Shown here: piece by piece, positions 40,384 through 49,070 of the stretch
Layout: the number at the start of each line of letters is the position of its first letter
How positions within the stretch are numbered: position 1 is the stretch's first letter
From: Brevundimonas terrae
GTDB taxonomy: Bacteria > Pseudomonadota > Alphaproteobacteria > Caulobacterales > Caulobacteraceae
Length of the DNA stretch: 64,000 nt
Reading direction: 5' to 3'
Assembly (NCBI RefSeq): GCF_011761985.1
Contig: NZ_JAASQT010000002.1
Span: forward strand, 496,001 to 560,000
Notes under the pieces: generated by a model
Database searches by the model: none
What the model was told of the DNA's origin: nothing
Seen by the model: only the letters and a program-made list of their open reading frames with translations
Translations under genes and position numbers: made by a program

Positions 40384-41733
40384 ATGACCAGCATTTCCAG
40401 CCCACGCGCCGCCATCATTCTTGCCGCCGGTCAAGGCACGCGGATGAAGTCATCCCTGCCCAAGGTGCTGCACCCTGTCGGGCACCGTGCCATGGTAGAC
40501 CATGCCATTGATGCCGCCGAGGCTCTGGGCTGTGAAAAGATCATTGTGGTGGTGGGCAACCATTCGCCGGAAGTGCGCGCCCATATCGTCAAACGTCTGG
40601 GCGAAGATGCGATTGCCGTTCAGGATCCGCCCTGCGGAACCGGCCATGCTGTGCGCGCCGCCGAGGAAGCTTTGAAGGGCTTTGAAGGCGAGGTTGTCAT
40701 CACCTATGGCGACGTACCGCTGCTGAAAGCCACGGACATCGAACCGGTGTTTGGAGGCAAGGGGGTCAGCGTCATCGGTTTCGAGGCCCGCGATCCGGGT
40801 GCTTATGGCCGTTTGGTCATCGAGGGCGAAACCCTTGTGGCCATTACCGAGGCCAAGGAAGCCAGTGCCGAGGTTCTGGCCATTCGCGCCTGTAATTCCG
40901 GCGTTATGGCGGCACCGTCGCAGTTGCTGTTCACGCTGCTGGCCGATGTGACCAACGAAAACGCCAAGGGCGAATACTATCTGACCGACGTGGTCGAACT
41001 GGCCCGCAAGGCCGGTCACGACACCCGCGCCGTGTTCGCCGGTGAAGACGCCGTGATGGGCGTGAACTCGCAAGCAGAGTTGGCCGAGGCCGAGGCCCTG
41101 TTCCAGAAGGTGCAGCGCGAGACATTCATGGCCAACGGCGTAACGATGAGCGCGCCTGAAACCGTCCACTTCGCCTATGACACGCAAGTGGGCGCGGGTA
41201 CGGTGATCGAGCCGTTCGTGGTGTTTGGCCCCAATGCCGTGGTCGAGGGCGGCGCGCGTATTCGCAGCTTCTCTCACATCGAGGGTGCCAAGGTCGGCAC
41301 CAAGGCCGAGGTCGGCCCCTATGCACGTCTGCGCCCCGGTGCGGACCTGGGTGAAAAGGTCAAGATCGGCAACTTTGTCGAGGTGAAGAACGTCACGTTA
41401 GGCACCGGTGCCAAGGCGAACCATCTGGCCTATCTGGGCGACGGTTCGGTGGGGGCAGGGGCCAATATCGGCGCGGGCACCATCTTCTGTAACTATGACG
41501 GCTTCTTCAAACACCGCACCGAGGTGGGCGAGGGGGCGTTTGTTGGCTCGAACAGCTCGCTGGTTGCGCCCGTGACTATCGGTGACGGAGCCATGGTCGG
41601 TTCCGGCTCGGTGGTCACAAAGAATGTCGAGGCGGGGGAGCTGGCGCTGGCGCGCGCCCCGCAAGTGAACAAGTCCGGCTGGGCCAAGCGGTTCATGGAC
41701 ACCATGCGTGCGAAAAAGGCGGCCAAGAAGTGA
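40384..41733 (+). CDS. glmU: Bifunctional N-acetylglucosamine-1-phosphate uridyltransferase/glucosamine-1-phosphate acetyltransferase GlmU
   Basis: Start at 40384 gives 449 residues (family about 450). The N-terminal pyrophosphorylase domain begins [20 protein letters not shown] and has [18 protein letters not shown] and TYGDVPLL. The C-terminal part is a left-handed beta-helix with hexapeptide repeats and the acetyltransferase core [11 protein letters not shown] and [11 protein letters not shown], ending with [20 protein letters not shown]. It makes UDP-GlcNAc for peptidoglycan and lipopolysaccharide. It overlaps rpiA by 4 bp (GTGA). Confidence 0.97.
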   Translation: MTSISSPRAAIILAAGQGTRMKSSLPKVLHPVGHRAMVDHAIDAAEALGCEKIIVVVGNHSPEVRAHIVKRLGEDAIAVQDPPCGTGHAVRAAEEALKGFEGEVVITYGDVPLLKATDIEPVFGGKGVSVIGFEARDPGAYGRLVIEGETLVAITEAKEASAEVLAIRACNSGVMAAPSQLLFTLLADVTNENAKGEYYLTDVVELARKAGHDTRAVFAGEDAVMGVNSQAELAEAEALFQKVQRETFMANGVTMSAPETVHFAYDTQVGAGTVIEPFVVFGPNAVVEGGARIRSFSHIEGAKVGTKAEVGPYARLRPGADLGEKVKIGNFVEVKNVTLGTGAKANHLAYLGDGSVGAGANIGAGTIFCNYDGFFKHRTEVGEGAFVGSNSSLVAPVTIGDGAMVGSGSVVTKNVEAGELALARAPQVNKSGWAKRFMDTMRAKKAAKK

Positions 41734-42410
41734 GCGACATCCAAAAGAAGAACGCCGGCTATGCCGCTGCCCAATATGTAGAGGCGGGCATGAAGGTGGG
41801 TCTTGGCACGGGTTCGACCGCGGCATGGTTCGTCAAGGCTCTGGCAGAGCGTAACCTGCCCGACCTGAAGTGCGTTCCGACCTCGGAAAGGACTGCCGAT
41901 CTGGCGCGTGAACTGGGCCTGACCCTGACCACGCTGGAAGATACGCCGCGTCTGGACCTCACCGTGGACGGTGCCGATGAGATCGGACCGGACCTTGCGC
42001 TCATAAAGGGCGGTGGTGCGGCTCTTTTGCGTGAAAAGCTGGTGTGGGAAGCGTCCGACCGCTGCATCGTCATTGCCGATGCGGCCAAGGTCGTGAAGCA
42101 ACTGGGCCAGTTCCCGCTGCCGATCGAAGTGGTGGCTTTCGGGCACAAGACATCAGGCGCACGCATCAATGCGGTTCTGGCTGCCCACGGTATGGGCGAA
42201 GCCACCGTGCGTCAGGCCGACCGTGGCATGGTCCGCACCGATGGCGGCAATCTCATCTATGATGCGGACAAGGGTGTGATTGCCGATCCGGTCAAACTGG
42301 CCGCCGATCTGAAAGCCGTCACCGGCGTGGTCGAGCACGGTCTGTTCTTGGGTCTGGCCGATCTGGCGGTTATCGGCACCGATGACGGCCACGAGACACT
42401 TAAAGCTTAA
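41730..42410 (+). CDS. rpiA: Ribose-5-phosphate isomerase A
   Basis: The 226-residue enzyme starts with GTG in the overlap with glmU. Signatures are [18 protein letters not shown] (phosphate-binding loop), [20 protein letters not shown] with catalytic acids, and [13 protein letters not shown]. It interconverts ribose-5-P and ribulose-5-P in the pentose phosphate pathway. The link with gor downstream is functionally sensible, since the oxidative branch supplies NADPH for glutathione reduction. Confidence 0.96.
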   Translation: MSDIQKKNAGYAAAQYVEAGMKVGLGTGSTAAWFVKALAERNLPDLKCVPTSERTADLARELGLTLTTLEDTPRLDLTVDGADEIGPDLALIKGGGAALLREKLVWEASDRCIVIADAAKVVKQLGQFPLPIEVVAFGHKTSGARINAVLAAHGMGEATVRQADRGMVRTDGGNLIYDADKGVIADPVKLAADLKAVTGVVEHGLFLGLADLAVIGTDDGHETLKA

Positions 42411-42509
42411 GCTATTTCGGGCTTGTCAGGGTTCGTCCCTCGCAAGACCGCCTGCCGCTTCCTAGATAGCGGTAACAGATTTACCTACCCGTTCGCCTTG
42501 GAGCCCCAT

Positions 42510-43886
42510 ATGTCCCATTCCTTTGACTACGACCTGTTTGTGATCGGTGCCGGTTCGGGCGGGGTGCGTGCAGCCCGTTTGACGGCGATGGGCGGCAAGA
42601 AGGTTGCGGTTGCCGAGGAATATCGTGTGGGTGGCACCTGCGTGATCCGTGGCTGTGTGCCCAAGAAATTCATGGTGATGGCGTCGGAATTTACCCATCA
42701 ACTCGAAGTCGCCGAGGGCTTTGGCTGGACGGTGGGTGATGCCAGCTTTGACTGGACCAGGTTCCGCAATGCCAAGGAAACCGAGATTGCCCGTCTGTCG
42801 GGCCTCTATAATGCCAACCTGTCCAAGGCGGGGGTCGAAATCATCAATGGCCGTGCAGTCCTGAAGGACAAGCATACGGTCGAGATCGTCGGCACGGGCA
42901 AGACCGTGACCGCTGAACGTATCCTGATCGCGGTGGGCGGTCGTCCGTTCGTGCCGGACTTCCCCGGTTCCGAACATACGATCACGTCTGAAGAAGCCTT
43001 CCTGCTGCCGGAACTGCCGAAGCGTATTGTCGTGGTTGGCGGCGGGTATATTGCTGTCGAATTTGCGGGCATTTTTGCCGGCCTGGGTGTCGAGACGACG
43101 CTGGTCTATCGCGGTGCGGGTATTTTGCGCGGCTTTGACGAGGACGTTAGCGCACACCTGTCGCGCGAGATCGAGCGTCACGGCATCAAGGTGGTCCTCA
43201 GCGCCGAACATACGGCGATTGAAAAGACCGAAACCGGCCTGATGAACCGCCTTAGCAATGGCATGGACATCGAAACCGATGCCGTCATGTTTGCGACGGG
43301 CCGCAAGCCTTATGTGAAGGGTCTGGGCCTTGAAACGGCTGGCGTTGAACTGACCGATGGTGGGGCCATCAAGGTCGATGCCTATTCGCAGACCAATGTC
43401 GATAATATCTGGGCTGTCGGTGATGTGACCGACCGTGTGAACTTGACGCCGGTCGCGATCCGCGAGGCTGTGGCCTTCCACGAGACGGTGTTCAAGAACA
43501 ACCCGCAGACGGTTGATCATGCAGACATTGCCACGGCTGTCTTCAGCCAGCCGCCGGTCGGCACGGTGGGTCTGACCGAAGCCGAGGCCCGCAAGAAATG
43601 TCCGGCCGAGGTGGACATCTACATGACCACCTTCCGCTCGATGAAATACGCCTTCTATGGTGCCGAACACCGCATGCTGATGAAGCTGGTGGTGGATGCC
43701 CAGTCGCAAAAGGTGGTCGGTGTCCACATTGTCGGCCCCGACGCGCCGGAAATGATCCAGCTGGCCGGTATTGCCGTTAAGGCCGGCCTGACCAAGCAGC
43801 AGTGGGACGACACCTGTGCGGTCCACCCGACAGCCGCAGAAGAACTGGTTCTGATGAAGGAAAAGCGCCCGAACGGCGCTTGCTGA
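42510..43886 (+). CDS. gor: Glutathione-disulfide reductase
   Basis: Start at 42510 follows GGAG at a spacing of 5 and gives 458 residues. The FAD motif VIGAGSGGVRAARLTA, the redox disulfide in GGTCVIRGCVPKK, the NADPH motif VVVGGGYIAVEFAGIFAG and the C-terminal His/Glu pair in CAVHPTAAEELV are all in place. Arg residues after the second motif could favour NADPH. It keeps glutathione reduced in the cytoplasm. The 99-bp gap after rpiA means it may have a promoter of its own. Confidence 0.95.
   Translation: MSHSFDYDLFVIGAGSGGVRAARLTAMGGKKVAVAEEYRVGGTCVIRGCVPKKFMVMASEFTHQLEVAEGFGWTVGDASFDWTRFRNAKETEIARLSGLYNANLSKAGVEIINGRAVLKDKHTVEIVGTGKTVTAERILIAVGGRPFVPDFPGSEHTITSEEAFLLPELPKRIVVVGGGYIAVEFAGIFAGLGVETTLVYRGAGILRGFDEDVSAHLSREIERHGIKVVLSAEHTAIEKTETGLMNRLSNGMDIETDAVMFATGRKPYVKGLGLETAGVELTDGGAIKVDAYSQTNVDNIWAVGDVTDRVNLTPVAIREAVAFHETVFKNNPQTVDHADIATAVFSQPPVGTVGLTEAEARKKCPAEVDIYMTTFRSMKYAFYGAEHRMLMKLVVDAQSQKVVGVHIVGPDAPEMIQLAGIAVKAGLTKQQWDDTCAVHPTAAEELVLMKEKRPNGAC
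43857..43881 (-). terminator. Terminator for the J-domain gene, inside the 3' end of gor
   Basis: Seven base pairs AAGCGCC (43863-43869) / GGCGCTT (43875-43881) with a 5-base loop. Read on the minus strand it is followed by TTCCTTC and lies 7 bp past the J-domain gene stop. The same bases encode the last residues of Gor (EKRPNGAC). Confidence 0.6.
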
Positions 43887-43887
43887 T

Positions 43888-44322
43888 TTAGCCTAACAGG
43901 CGGTCGCGCGCGGCATTGACCCGCGCGGCCAGCCCCTCGGACCCACCCTGATCGGGGTGGGTTCTGGCCATCAGGCGTTTCCACGCGGTTTGAATATCGT
44001 CGCGGCTGGCGTTTTCACGCACACCCAGAATGGCGCGGGCCTCGGCCTTGCTCATCAGCGGGCCTGTCGATGCGGCGGGCTTGGGGCTGGCGACACTGCG
44101 GATACGCGACTGCATCACCAGATAAAGCCCCGCTGCGGCCAGAGCCGCGGCGAGGATATAGCTGCCCTTGGCAACGCAAAGGACGGCACCCGCAAAACAG
44201 GTGCCGCCCAGCAGGGTTGCCGAAATCCGCCAATGACCGCGACGGGCTTTTTCGGTCTGCTTACCCAGACGAACCAGCACCCAAATAGCGACAGCCGCCA
44301 GTCCCAGTCCGATGAGAAGCAT
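43888..44322 (-). CDS. J-domain membrane protein
   Basis: The 144-residue protein has two or three N-terminal hydrophobic segments (MLLIGLGLAAVAIWVLV, TLLGGTCFAGAVLCVAK, YILAAALAAAGLYLVM) and a C-terminal J domain with the HPD motif: EARAILGVRENASRDDIQTA then RTHPDQGGS. It should stimulate an Hsp70 at the membrane; DjlA- or Tim14-like roles are possible. It starts 7 bp after mipZ on the same strand, so the two are probably co-transcribed. Confidence 0.9.
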   Translation of the reverse strand: MLLIGLGLAAVAIWVLVRLGKQTEKARRGHWRISATLLGGTCFAGAVLCVAKGSYILAAALAAAGLYLVMQSRIRSVASPKPAASTGPLMSKAEARAILGVRENASRDDIQTAWKRLMARTHPDQGGSEGLAARVNAARDRLLG

Positions 44323-44329
44323 CTAGACG

Positions 44330-45163
44330 TCAGGCCGCTGCCGTCAGCGGCGAAAGCGCGTCTTGCAGACCCATATCCGCCATCAGGCCACGCAGTTCCT
44401 GACGGGCCGAAACGTGCGACATGGTCACAGAGACAGGACGCACTTCGTTGGACAGATCGGCCACAGTCAGACCGAACGGGAACAGTTCACGATAGATCAC
44501 GCGCTCGCGCAGGCCGGGGCCGACGCGGAAGCCGACGCGCTTGGCCAGTTTGCCCATACGCTCTTCCAGACGGTCACGGTTACGCGCGTGGGTGCCTTGC
44601 AGGCGGTTGGTCACGACCAACCAGTCGATGGTGGCGTGGCGGCCTTCCTTGATGGCGCGCTCCTTGCGGGCTTCCCAGACGCTTTCCGAATAGATGGACG
44701 GCTTTTGCAGTTCCAGCGTCACCGGATCGACCTGACCCAGCAGGTCGAAATCGACGAAGCTGTCATTCATCGGGGTGACGATCTGGTCGGCGCGGGCATG
44801 GGCTGCGCGTGACAGGGTGGTATCACCGCCGGGGGTGTCGATCAGGATGACCTCGGACACGGTCTGGGCCACGGCATAGGCCGCTTCGAAACGTGCCAGT
44901 TGTTCTTCGGGCGTGGCGCGAGCCAGTGCCTTGCCGTCGCCCATGTCGGGTACCAACGGCATGGGGAGATCCTGATTATTGGCTGCAACCCAGACAGCAC
45001 GATTGGCAAAGAAGCGTTCCATCGACCGCTGGCGCAGGTCCAGATCGAGGATGGCGACTTTCTTGCCCGCATGCAGCAGGCCGGTGGCGATGTGGATGGC
45101 CAGAGTGGACTTGCCCGCTCCGCCTTTTTCATTGCCGATGACGATGACCAGAGGCTGCGCCAT
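44330..45163 (-). CDS. mipZ: Division-plane positioning ATPase MipZ
   Basis: Start at 45163 gives 277 residues, MAQPLVIVIGNEKGGAGKST, with a deviant Walker A (signature Lys13 and Lys18), then LDLDLRQRSMERFF and the Walker B type ILIDTPGGDT. Length and these features are those of MipZ, a ParA/MinD-family ATPase confined to alphaproteobacteria without MinCD. MipZ forms a bipolar gradient through ParB at the origin and blocks FtsZ assembly away from mid-cell. The LDLDLRQRSMERF segment strongly separates it from ParA. Confidence 0.96.
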   Translation of the reverse strand: MAQPLVIVIGNEKGGAGKSTLAIHIATGLLHAGKKVAILDLDLRQRSMERFFANRAVWVAANNQDLPMPLVPDMGDGKALARATPEEQLARFEAAYAVAQTVSEVILIDTPGGDTTLSRAAHARADQIVTPMNDSFVDFDLLGQVDPVTLELQKPSIYSESVWEARKERAIKEGRHATIDWLVVTNRLQGTHARNRDRLEERMGKLAKRVGFRVGPGLRERVIYRELFPFGLTVADLSNEVRPVSVTMSHVSARQELRGLMADMGLQDALSPLTAAA

Positions 45164-45315
45164 TTTCGATCTCACTCTGAGGACGAAGGCGACTCATCAT
45201 CGAGTGCCTCCCCATTCAGCGTGGAAAATCGGTCGCTTTGCCTCAATCGTCAATGAAAGCTTAATAACGGTGTTGTGGATCGTGCCTTAAATCGCAATGA
45301 TTTGCGTAGTTTCCC

Positions 45316-45924
45316 TTAAGTGGCGGGGCTTTGGCACCATGGATCGGCTGCCGCAATTGATTGGCAAAGGCTGTGCGCTTGCTGTGCCGAGGCCGAGACA
45401 CGCAGCCGGATCAGGGTGCGCCCGTTGACCTGTACGGGATCAAAACGGGGCGACAGACCTGCAAGGGCGGTTCTGTTGGAGCCGGAAGCGAGCCTATCCC
45501 AAGCGGTTTGCGCCTGTTGTTGTGTGCTGAACGCGCCGAGCTGGATCGTGCGTGCGCCGGTTGTCGCGGGGGCGGGGGTGTTTGCCGGAGCAGTGACAGA
45601 CGGGCCTTCGGAAACTTCGATAGCGGGCAGTTTCACAGGGCCGTCCCGCAAATCCCAAAGCTGGTGCGGGGACACCAGTTCCACCTTCATGCCGGTTGAT
45701 GGCTTGGCATCCGGTTGCGGTTTTTGCGGATCAAGCGGCAGGGTGACACGCGGTGCATCGGACGAGATACCGGCATCGGATGCCGGTGTCAGCGGGATGG
45801 TGGCCACCTTGTCCGCCCAGGCCTGATAGGCAGAGGGCTGGGCGTCGGATGCGGTGTCACAGGCGGCCACGAGCATGGCGACGGCTGCAAGAGACATCAG
45901 GGGGCGCATAGATACAGGTCTCAT
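45316..45924 (-). CDS. SPOR-domain lipoprotein
   Basis: The 202-residue product has a lipoprotein signal (MSLAAVAMLVAAC), a long Pro/Ala/Ser-rich linker and a C-terminal SPOR domain beginning TIQLGAFSTQQQAQTAWDRL and ending LIRLRVSASAQQAHSLCQSI. SPOR domains bind denuded glycan strands at the division septum, which places this protein at the outer or inner membrane near the septum. A start five codons later (MRPLMSL) is also possible. Confidence 0.88.
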   Translation of the reverse strand: MRPVSMRPLMSLAAVAMLVAACDTASDAQPSAYQAWADKVATIPLTPASDAGISSDAPRVTLPLDPQKPQPDAKPSTGMKVELVSPHQLWDLRDGPVKLPAIEVSEGPSVTAPANTPAPATTGARTIQLGAFSTQQQAQTAWDRLASGSNRTALAGLSPRFDPVQVNGRTLIRLRVSASAQQAHSLCQSIAAADPWCQSPAT

Positions 45925-45972
45925 GGCCCCCAGTGTCGCGTCGCAGTCTTGAAGCGTCGTTAACGTGGCGTT

Positions 45973-46737
45973 TTAGATGATGGCGCCGACGCAGCCTTCG
46001 ACATCGCCGACACCCAGATCGGCATCGGTCAGGGCCAGCGTCCAGCCGTGGTGGGTGTTCAGGCCCCAGCGGCGGGCACCCGAGCCGTCACCGGCGTCAC
46101 CACCGGCCGTCACAATAACGCGGCGACCAGTCGGCAGGGCAGGCGGGTCGATCTTGCCGACGGCCAGCGAGGTCGGGGTATCGTTCGGGCCGAAACCCTC
46201 GAAGACGCTGAGCATCGACCATTCTTTACGCAGGCCGATCCACCATGCGTCATCGCCGCTGACCGACAGGACCGACACGCCATTGCCTTCGGCGGCATGG
46301 GTCAGGGCGGTCTGTGCATCATAGACGACGCGGATATCGGCCGCCGCGCCGAAGCGGGTGCGGGCGGCATCCATGGCACGCGCACCGTCGATCGGGGCAT
46401 AGACATGCACCTGAAGACGGCCTTGGCGGGCCAGACCCCAGCCGACGATCTCGCGCCAAAGTGCGCTGACGGCTTCTTTGTTTTCCGGCTCGGCCTTGGC
46501 GGTCAGGCGCGCCAGAACGGCCTGTTCACGGTCGGGGCGCAGCTTGGTGTGCGGGCCGGTGGGGGCGTCCTTGGCCTTGCCGACCTGTGCGGCGATGGCG
46601 AGGCGGCGCTCGAACAGCTCCAGAATCTGGTCATCGATGGAGTCGATTTCCGAGCGCAGGGCCGACAGGGCCATTTGTTCGGCGGTCAGTTCGACAACTT
46701 CGGCAGGGAGAGCTTTGGCGAGGATATGGGTGGTCAT
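45973..46737 (-). CDS. Chorismate mutase (AroQ) with an uncharacterised C-terminal domain
   Basis: Residues 20-105 are an AroQ-type helical chorismate mutase: ALRSEIDSIDDQILELFERR, AIAAQVGKAK, LRPDREQAVLARL and a later ALWREIVGWG. It converts chorismate to prephenate, the branch point to Phe and Tyr. The remaining 145 residues (from RLQVHVYAPIDGARAMDAAR) are a separate domain that I do not recognise; they do not show prephenate dehydratase or ACT motifs. The gene has its own promoter and a Phe/Tyr-rich leader peptide upstream, separate from the aroG-pheA pair. No strong ribosome site precedes the ATG. Confidence 0.88.
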   Translation of the reverse strand: MTTHILAKALPAEVVELTAEQMALSALRSEIDSIDDQILELFERRLAIAAQVGKAKDAPTGPHTKLRPDREQAVLARLTAKAEPENKEAVSALWREIVGWGLARQGRLQVHVYAPIDGARAMDAARTRFGAAADIRVVYDAQTALTHAAEGNGVSVLSVSGDDAWWIGLRKEWSMLSVFEGFGPNDTPTSLAVGKIDPPALPTGRRVIVTAGGDAGDGSGARRWGLNTHHGWTLALTDADLGVGDVEGCVGAII

Positions 46738-46851
46738 GGTTTTGGCTTACTTAAATAAGGATTTCGATGGGGAAGACGCGACGAGGCGCAGAGCCGCTCT
46801 GGGTAGAACGGTCGCCGGAGAAGCTGTCAGGGAAGAGTGTTTCCCGACGCC

Positions 46852-46953
46852 TCAGCCGGCGTATCGAAAGCCGTAAAAGCCGTAGCCATAATAGAAACCG
46901 GCCACTTCAAACGAAGCGGTTGCAAGGTCGAATTGTGCGTTCAGAGACGACAT
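46852..46953 (-). CDS. Phe/Tyr-rich leader peptide upstream of chorismate mutase
   Basis: An ATG at 46953 opens a 33-codon frame ending in TGA at 46852-46854. It begins MSSLNAQFDLATASFEVAG and continues FYYGYGFYGFRYAG. Eight of twelve residues at positions 20-31 are Phe or Tyr, and there are ten in the whole peptide. Such runs of the regulated amino acids are how attenuation leader peptides sense charged tRNA; chorismate mutase serves both Phe and Tyr, matching both residues. The stop is 114 bases before the chorismate mutase ATG. No classic hairpin plus T tract was found, so the exact mechanism (transcriptional or translational) is open. Confidence 0.75.
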   Translation of the reverse strand: MSSLNAQFDLATASFEVAGFYYGYGFYGFRYAG

Positions 46954-46994
46954 TTTCGGGTCCGGTTTCTGGATCGATATTGATCCGGTGGTCG

Positions 46995-47024
46995 CTATAG
47001 GCCGCAAATTTTATGCGCCGTCAA
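46995..47024 (-). promoter_or_regulatory. Promoter for the leader peptide and chorismate mutase gene
   Basis: On the minus strand TTGACG (47024-47019) is separated by 18 bases from CTATAG (47000-46995), close to the alphaproteobacterial housekeeping consensus. The -35 overlaps the last codons of the prephenate dehydratase gene. Transcription would start near 46988, about 35 bases before the leader peptide ATG. Confidence 0.7.
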
Positions 47025-47593
47025 GCCTTTGGCGCGGCCAAGAGGACAAAACGTGTGCGGTTGTCGCTGAAATCTTGCAGATCATTGCGTAAAATTTGCA
47101 GGCCATACACCTCTGCGGCACGGGCGGGAGCGACGGCGGCGCGGGTGATATCGCCCGCTTCGGCCACATCGCGAGCGGCGCCTGCGGTGTCGAAAACGAC
47201 AACAGGTTCGATATGCAATGCCTTCAGGTTCTGAACGCATTGCTGAAGCGCGATGGGATGGCTTTCGGCGGTCTTGATGTCCGACAGGCGGGCATCGGTC
47301 AGGCCCAGAAGGGCATGGCGGATAGGACGCCATGCCTCGCTGAGCGGTTCCAGACCGGCCTCGCGAACGAGAGTGGCTGCGGGTTCAACCGTGCCAACCG
47401 TGGTGTTTTCCAACGGGATCAGCGCCAGATCGCAATCGCCGGTCAGGACGGCCTGAATGGCACCTTCGAAGGTTTCGAAGGCCACAGGCACGTCCCATGG
47501 GCGAAGGTCGAGACAGGCTTCATGACTGAAAGCCCCCGGCGCGCCCTGATAGGAGATGCGCGCCGGACGGATGTCTTCGCCGGTCTCGGTCAT
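47021..47593 (-). CDS. pheA: Prephenate dehydratase catalytic domain, without ACT domain
   Basis: The 190-residue protein contains the whole dehydratase domain: [50 protein letters not shown], and the catalytic Thr motif DNRTRFVLL at the very end. It makes phenylpyruvate from prephenate. Usual bacterial versions continue with an ACT domain that binds Phe; here the gene stops just after the catalytic domain. Its start overlaps the DAHP synthase stop (ATGA). Confidence 0.9.
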   Translation of the reverse strand: MTETGEDIRPARISYQGAPGAFSHEACLDLRPWDVPVAFETFEGAIQAVLTGDCDLALIPLENTTVGTVEPAATLVREAGLEPLSEAWRPIRHALLGLTDARLSDIKTAESHPIALQQCVQNLKALHIEPVVVFDTAGAARDVAEAGDITRAAVAPARAAEVYGLQILRNDLQDFSDNRTRFVLLAAPKA

Positions 47594-48960
47594 GCAGCCT
47601 TCGATTGAGCCTGACGGCCCGCTTTCAGGCGTTCTGCGACGAGGAAGGCCAGTTCCAGAGCCTGATCGGCATTCAGACGCGGATCACAGTGGGTGTGATA
47701 GCGGCTGGACAGATCATCTTCGGTGACAGGCTGTGCGCCACCGAGGCATTCGGTGACGTTCTGGCCGGTCATTTCGAGGTGGACGCCGCCGGGGTGGACA
47801 CCCTCGGCCTCGGCCACGTCGATGAAGCTGCGAACCTCGCCCATGACGCGGTCGAACGGACGCGTCTTGTAACCGTTGGCGGCCTTGAGGGTGTTGCCGT
47901 GCATCGGGTCGATCGACCAGATCACGCGCTTGCCCTCGGCCTTGACGGCACGCATCAGCGCCGGAAGACGATCACCGACCTTGTCATGGCCAAAGCGGCC
48001 AATCAGGGTCAGGCGGCCCGGAATATTGTTCGGGTTCAGGGCGTCGATCAGAGGCAGGATGTCGTCCGGCGTCATGGTCGGGCCGCACTTCACGCCGATG
48101 GGGTTGGAAATCCCCTTCATGAACTCGATATGGGCGCCGTCCAGCTGACGGGTGCGCTCGCCGATCCACAGCATGTGGGCCGAGGTGTCGAACCATTCGC
48201 CGGTATTGCCATCAAGGCGGGTCAGGGCCGATTCAAGGTTCAGCAGCAGGGCTTCGTGGCTGGTGAAGACCTCGACGCGCGACAGGTCGGGGTGGGTTTC
48301 AGGCGTAACGCCCACCGCTTCCATGAAGGCCAGGGCCTCGGTGATCTTTTCGGCCAGTTCACGGTATGCCGCGCCCGCACCGTGATCGGCAAAGCCCAGG
48401 GTCCAGCGGTGGATATTGTACAGGTCGGCATAGCCGCCACCGGCAAACGCCCGCAGCAGGTTCAGCGTGGCCGCCGACTGGTGATAGGCCTTCATCAGGC
48501 GTTGCGGATCGGGCACGCGCTCTTCGGGCGTGAAGGCCATGCCGTTGATGATATCACCACGATAGGACGGCAGTTCCACGCCACCGATTTCCTCGACAGG
48601 CGAGGAGCGCGGCTTGGCGAATTGGCCAGCGATACGGCCCACCTTCACGACAGGCTTGCGACCGGCAAAGGTCAGCACGACCGCCATCTGAAGGATCAGG
48701 CGGAAGGTGTCGCGGATATTGTCGGTGGAAAACTCTTTAAAGCTCTCGGCGCAGTCCCCGCCTTGCAGAAGGAAGGCGTTACCCGCCTCGACCTGTGCAA
48801 GGTGGTTGGTAAGGCGACGGGCCTCACCGGCAAAGACGAGCGGGGGCATTGCACGCAACTCGTCTTCAACGCGTACCAGTTCGGACGCGTCAGGATAGTC
48901 CGCCGGCATATGCAGGGCGGGCTTGTTTCTCCAGGAATCTGGGGTCCAGCGCTTAGTCAT
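47590..48960 (-). CDS. aroG: Class II 3-deoxy-7-phosphoheptulonate (DAHP) synthase
   Basis: The 456-residue plant-like class II enzyme shows [56 protein letters not shown] and [19 protein letters not shown]. It condenses PEP and erythrose-4-phosphate, the entry reaction of the shikimate pathway. Coupling with prephenate dehydratase by a 4-bp overlap puts the first and a late step of Phe synthesis on one mRNA. The region before its ATG has a possible TTGTTC...TATCCT promoter, weak by eye. Confidence 0.95.
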   Translation of the reverse strand: MTKRWTPDSWRNKPALHMPADYPDASELVRVEDELRAMPPLVFAGEARRLTNHLAQVEAGNAFLLQGGDCAESFKEFSTDNIRDTFRLILQMAVVLTFAGRKPVVKVGRIAGQFAKPRSSPVEEIGGVELPSYRGDIINGMAFTPEERVPDPQRLMKAYHQSAATLNLLRAFAGGGYADLYNIHRWTLGFADHGAGAAYRELAEKITEALAFMEAVGVTPETHPDLSRVEVFTSHEALLLNLESALTRLDGNTGEWFDTSAHMLWIGERTRQLDGAHIEFMKGISNPIGVKCGPTMTPDDILPLIDALNPNNIPGRLTLIGRFGHDKVGDRLPALMRAVKAEGKRVIWSIDPMHGNTLKAANGYKTRPFDRVMGEVRSFIDVAEAEGVHPGGVHLEMTGQNVTECLGGAQPVTEDDLSSRYHTHCDPRLNADQALELAFLVAERLKAGRQAQSKAA

Positions 48961-49021
48961 TTCTCTAGGATAAGCGTTTCATCGATCTAGAACAATGAAT
49001 TTGCCAAGAATTGTGCGCTGC

Positions 49022-49063
49022 AAATAAAAGAGCCGCCCCAAGTTGTGACTAAAGGGCGGCTCT
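49022..49063 (-). terminator. Rho-independent terminator after parE
   Basis: A 10-bp perfect stem AGAGCCGCCC (49029-49038) / GGGCGGCTCT (49054-49063) is followed on the minus strand by TTTATTTG. It lies 7 bp past the parE stop. Confidence 0.88.
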
Positions 49064-49070
49064 ATGGATT

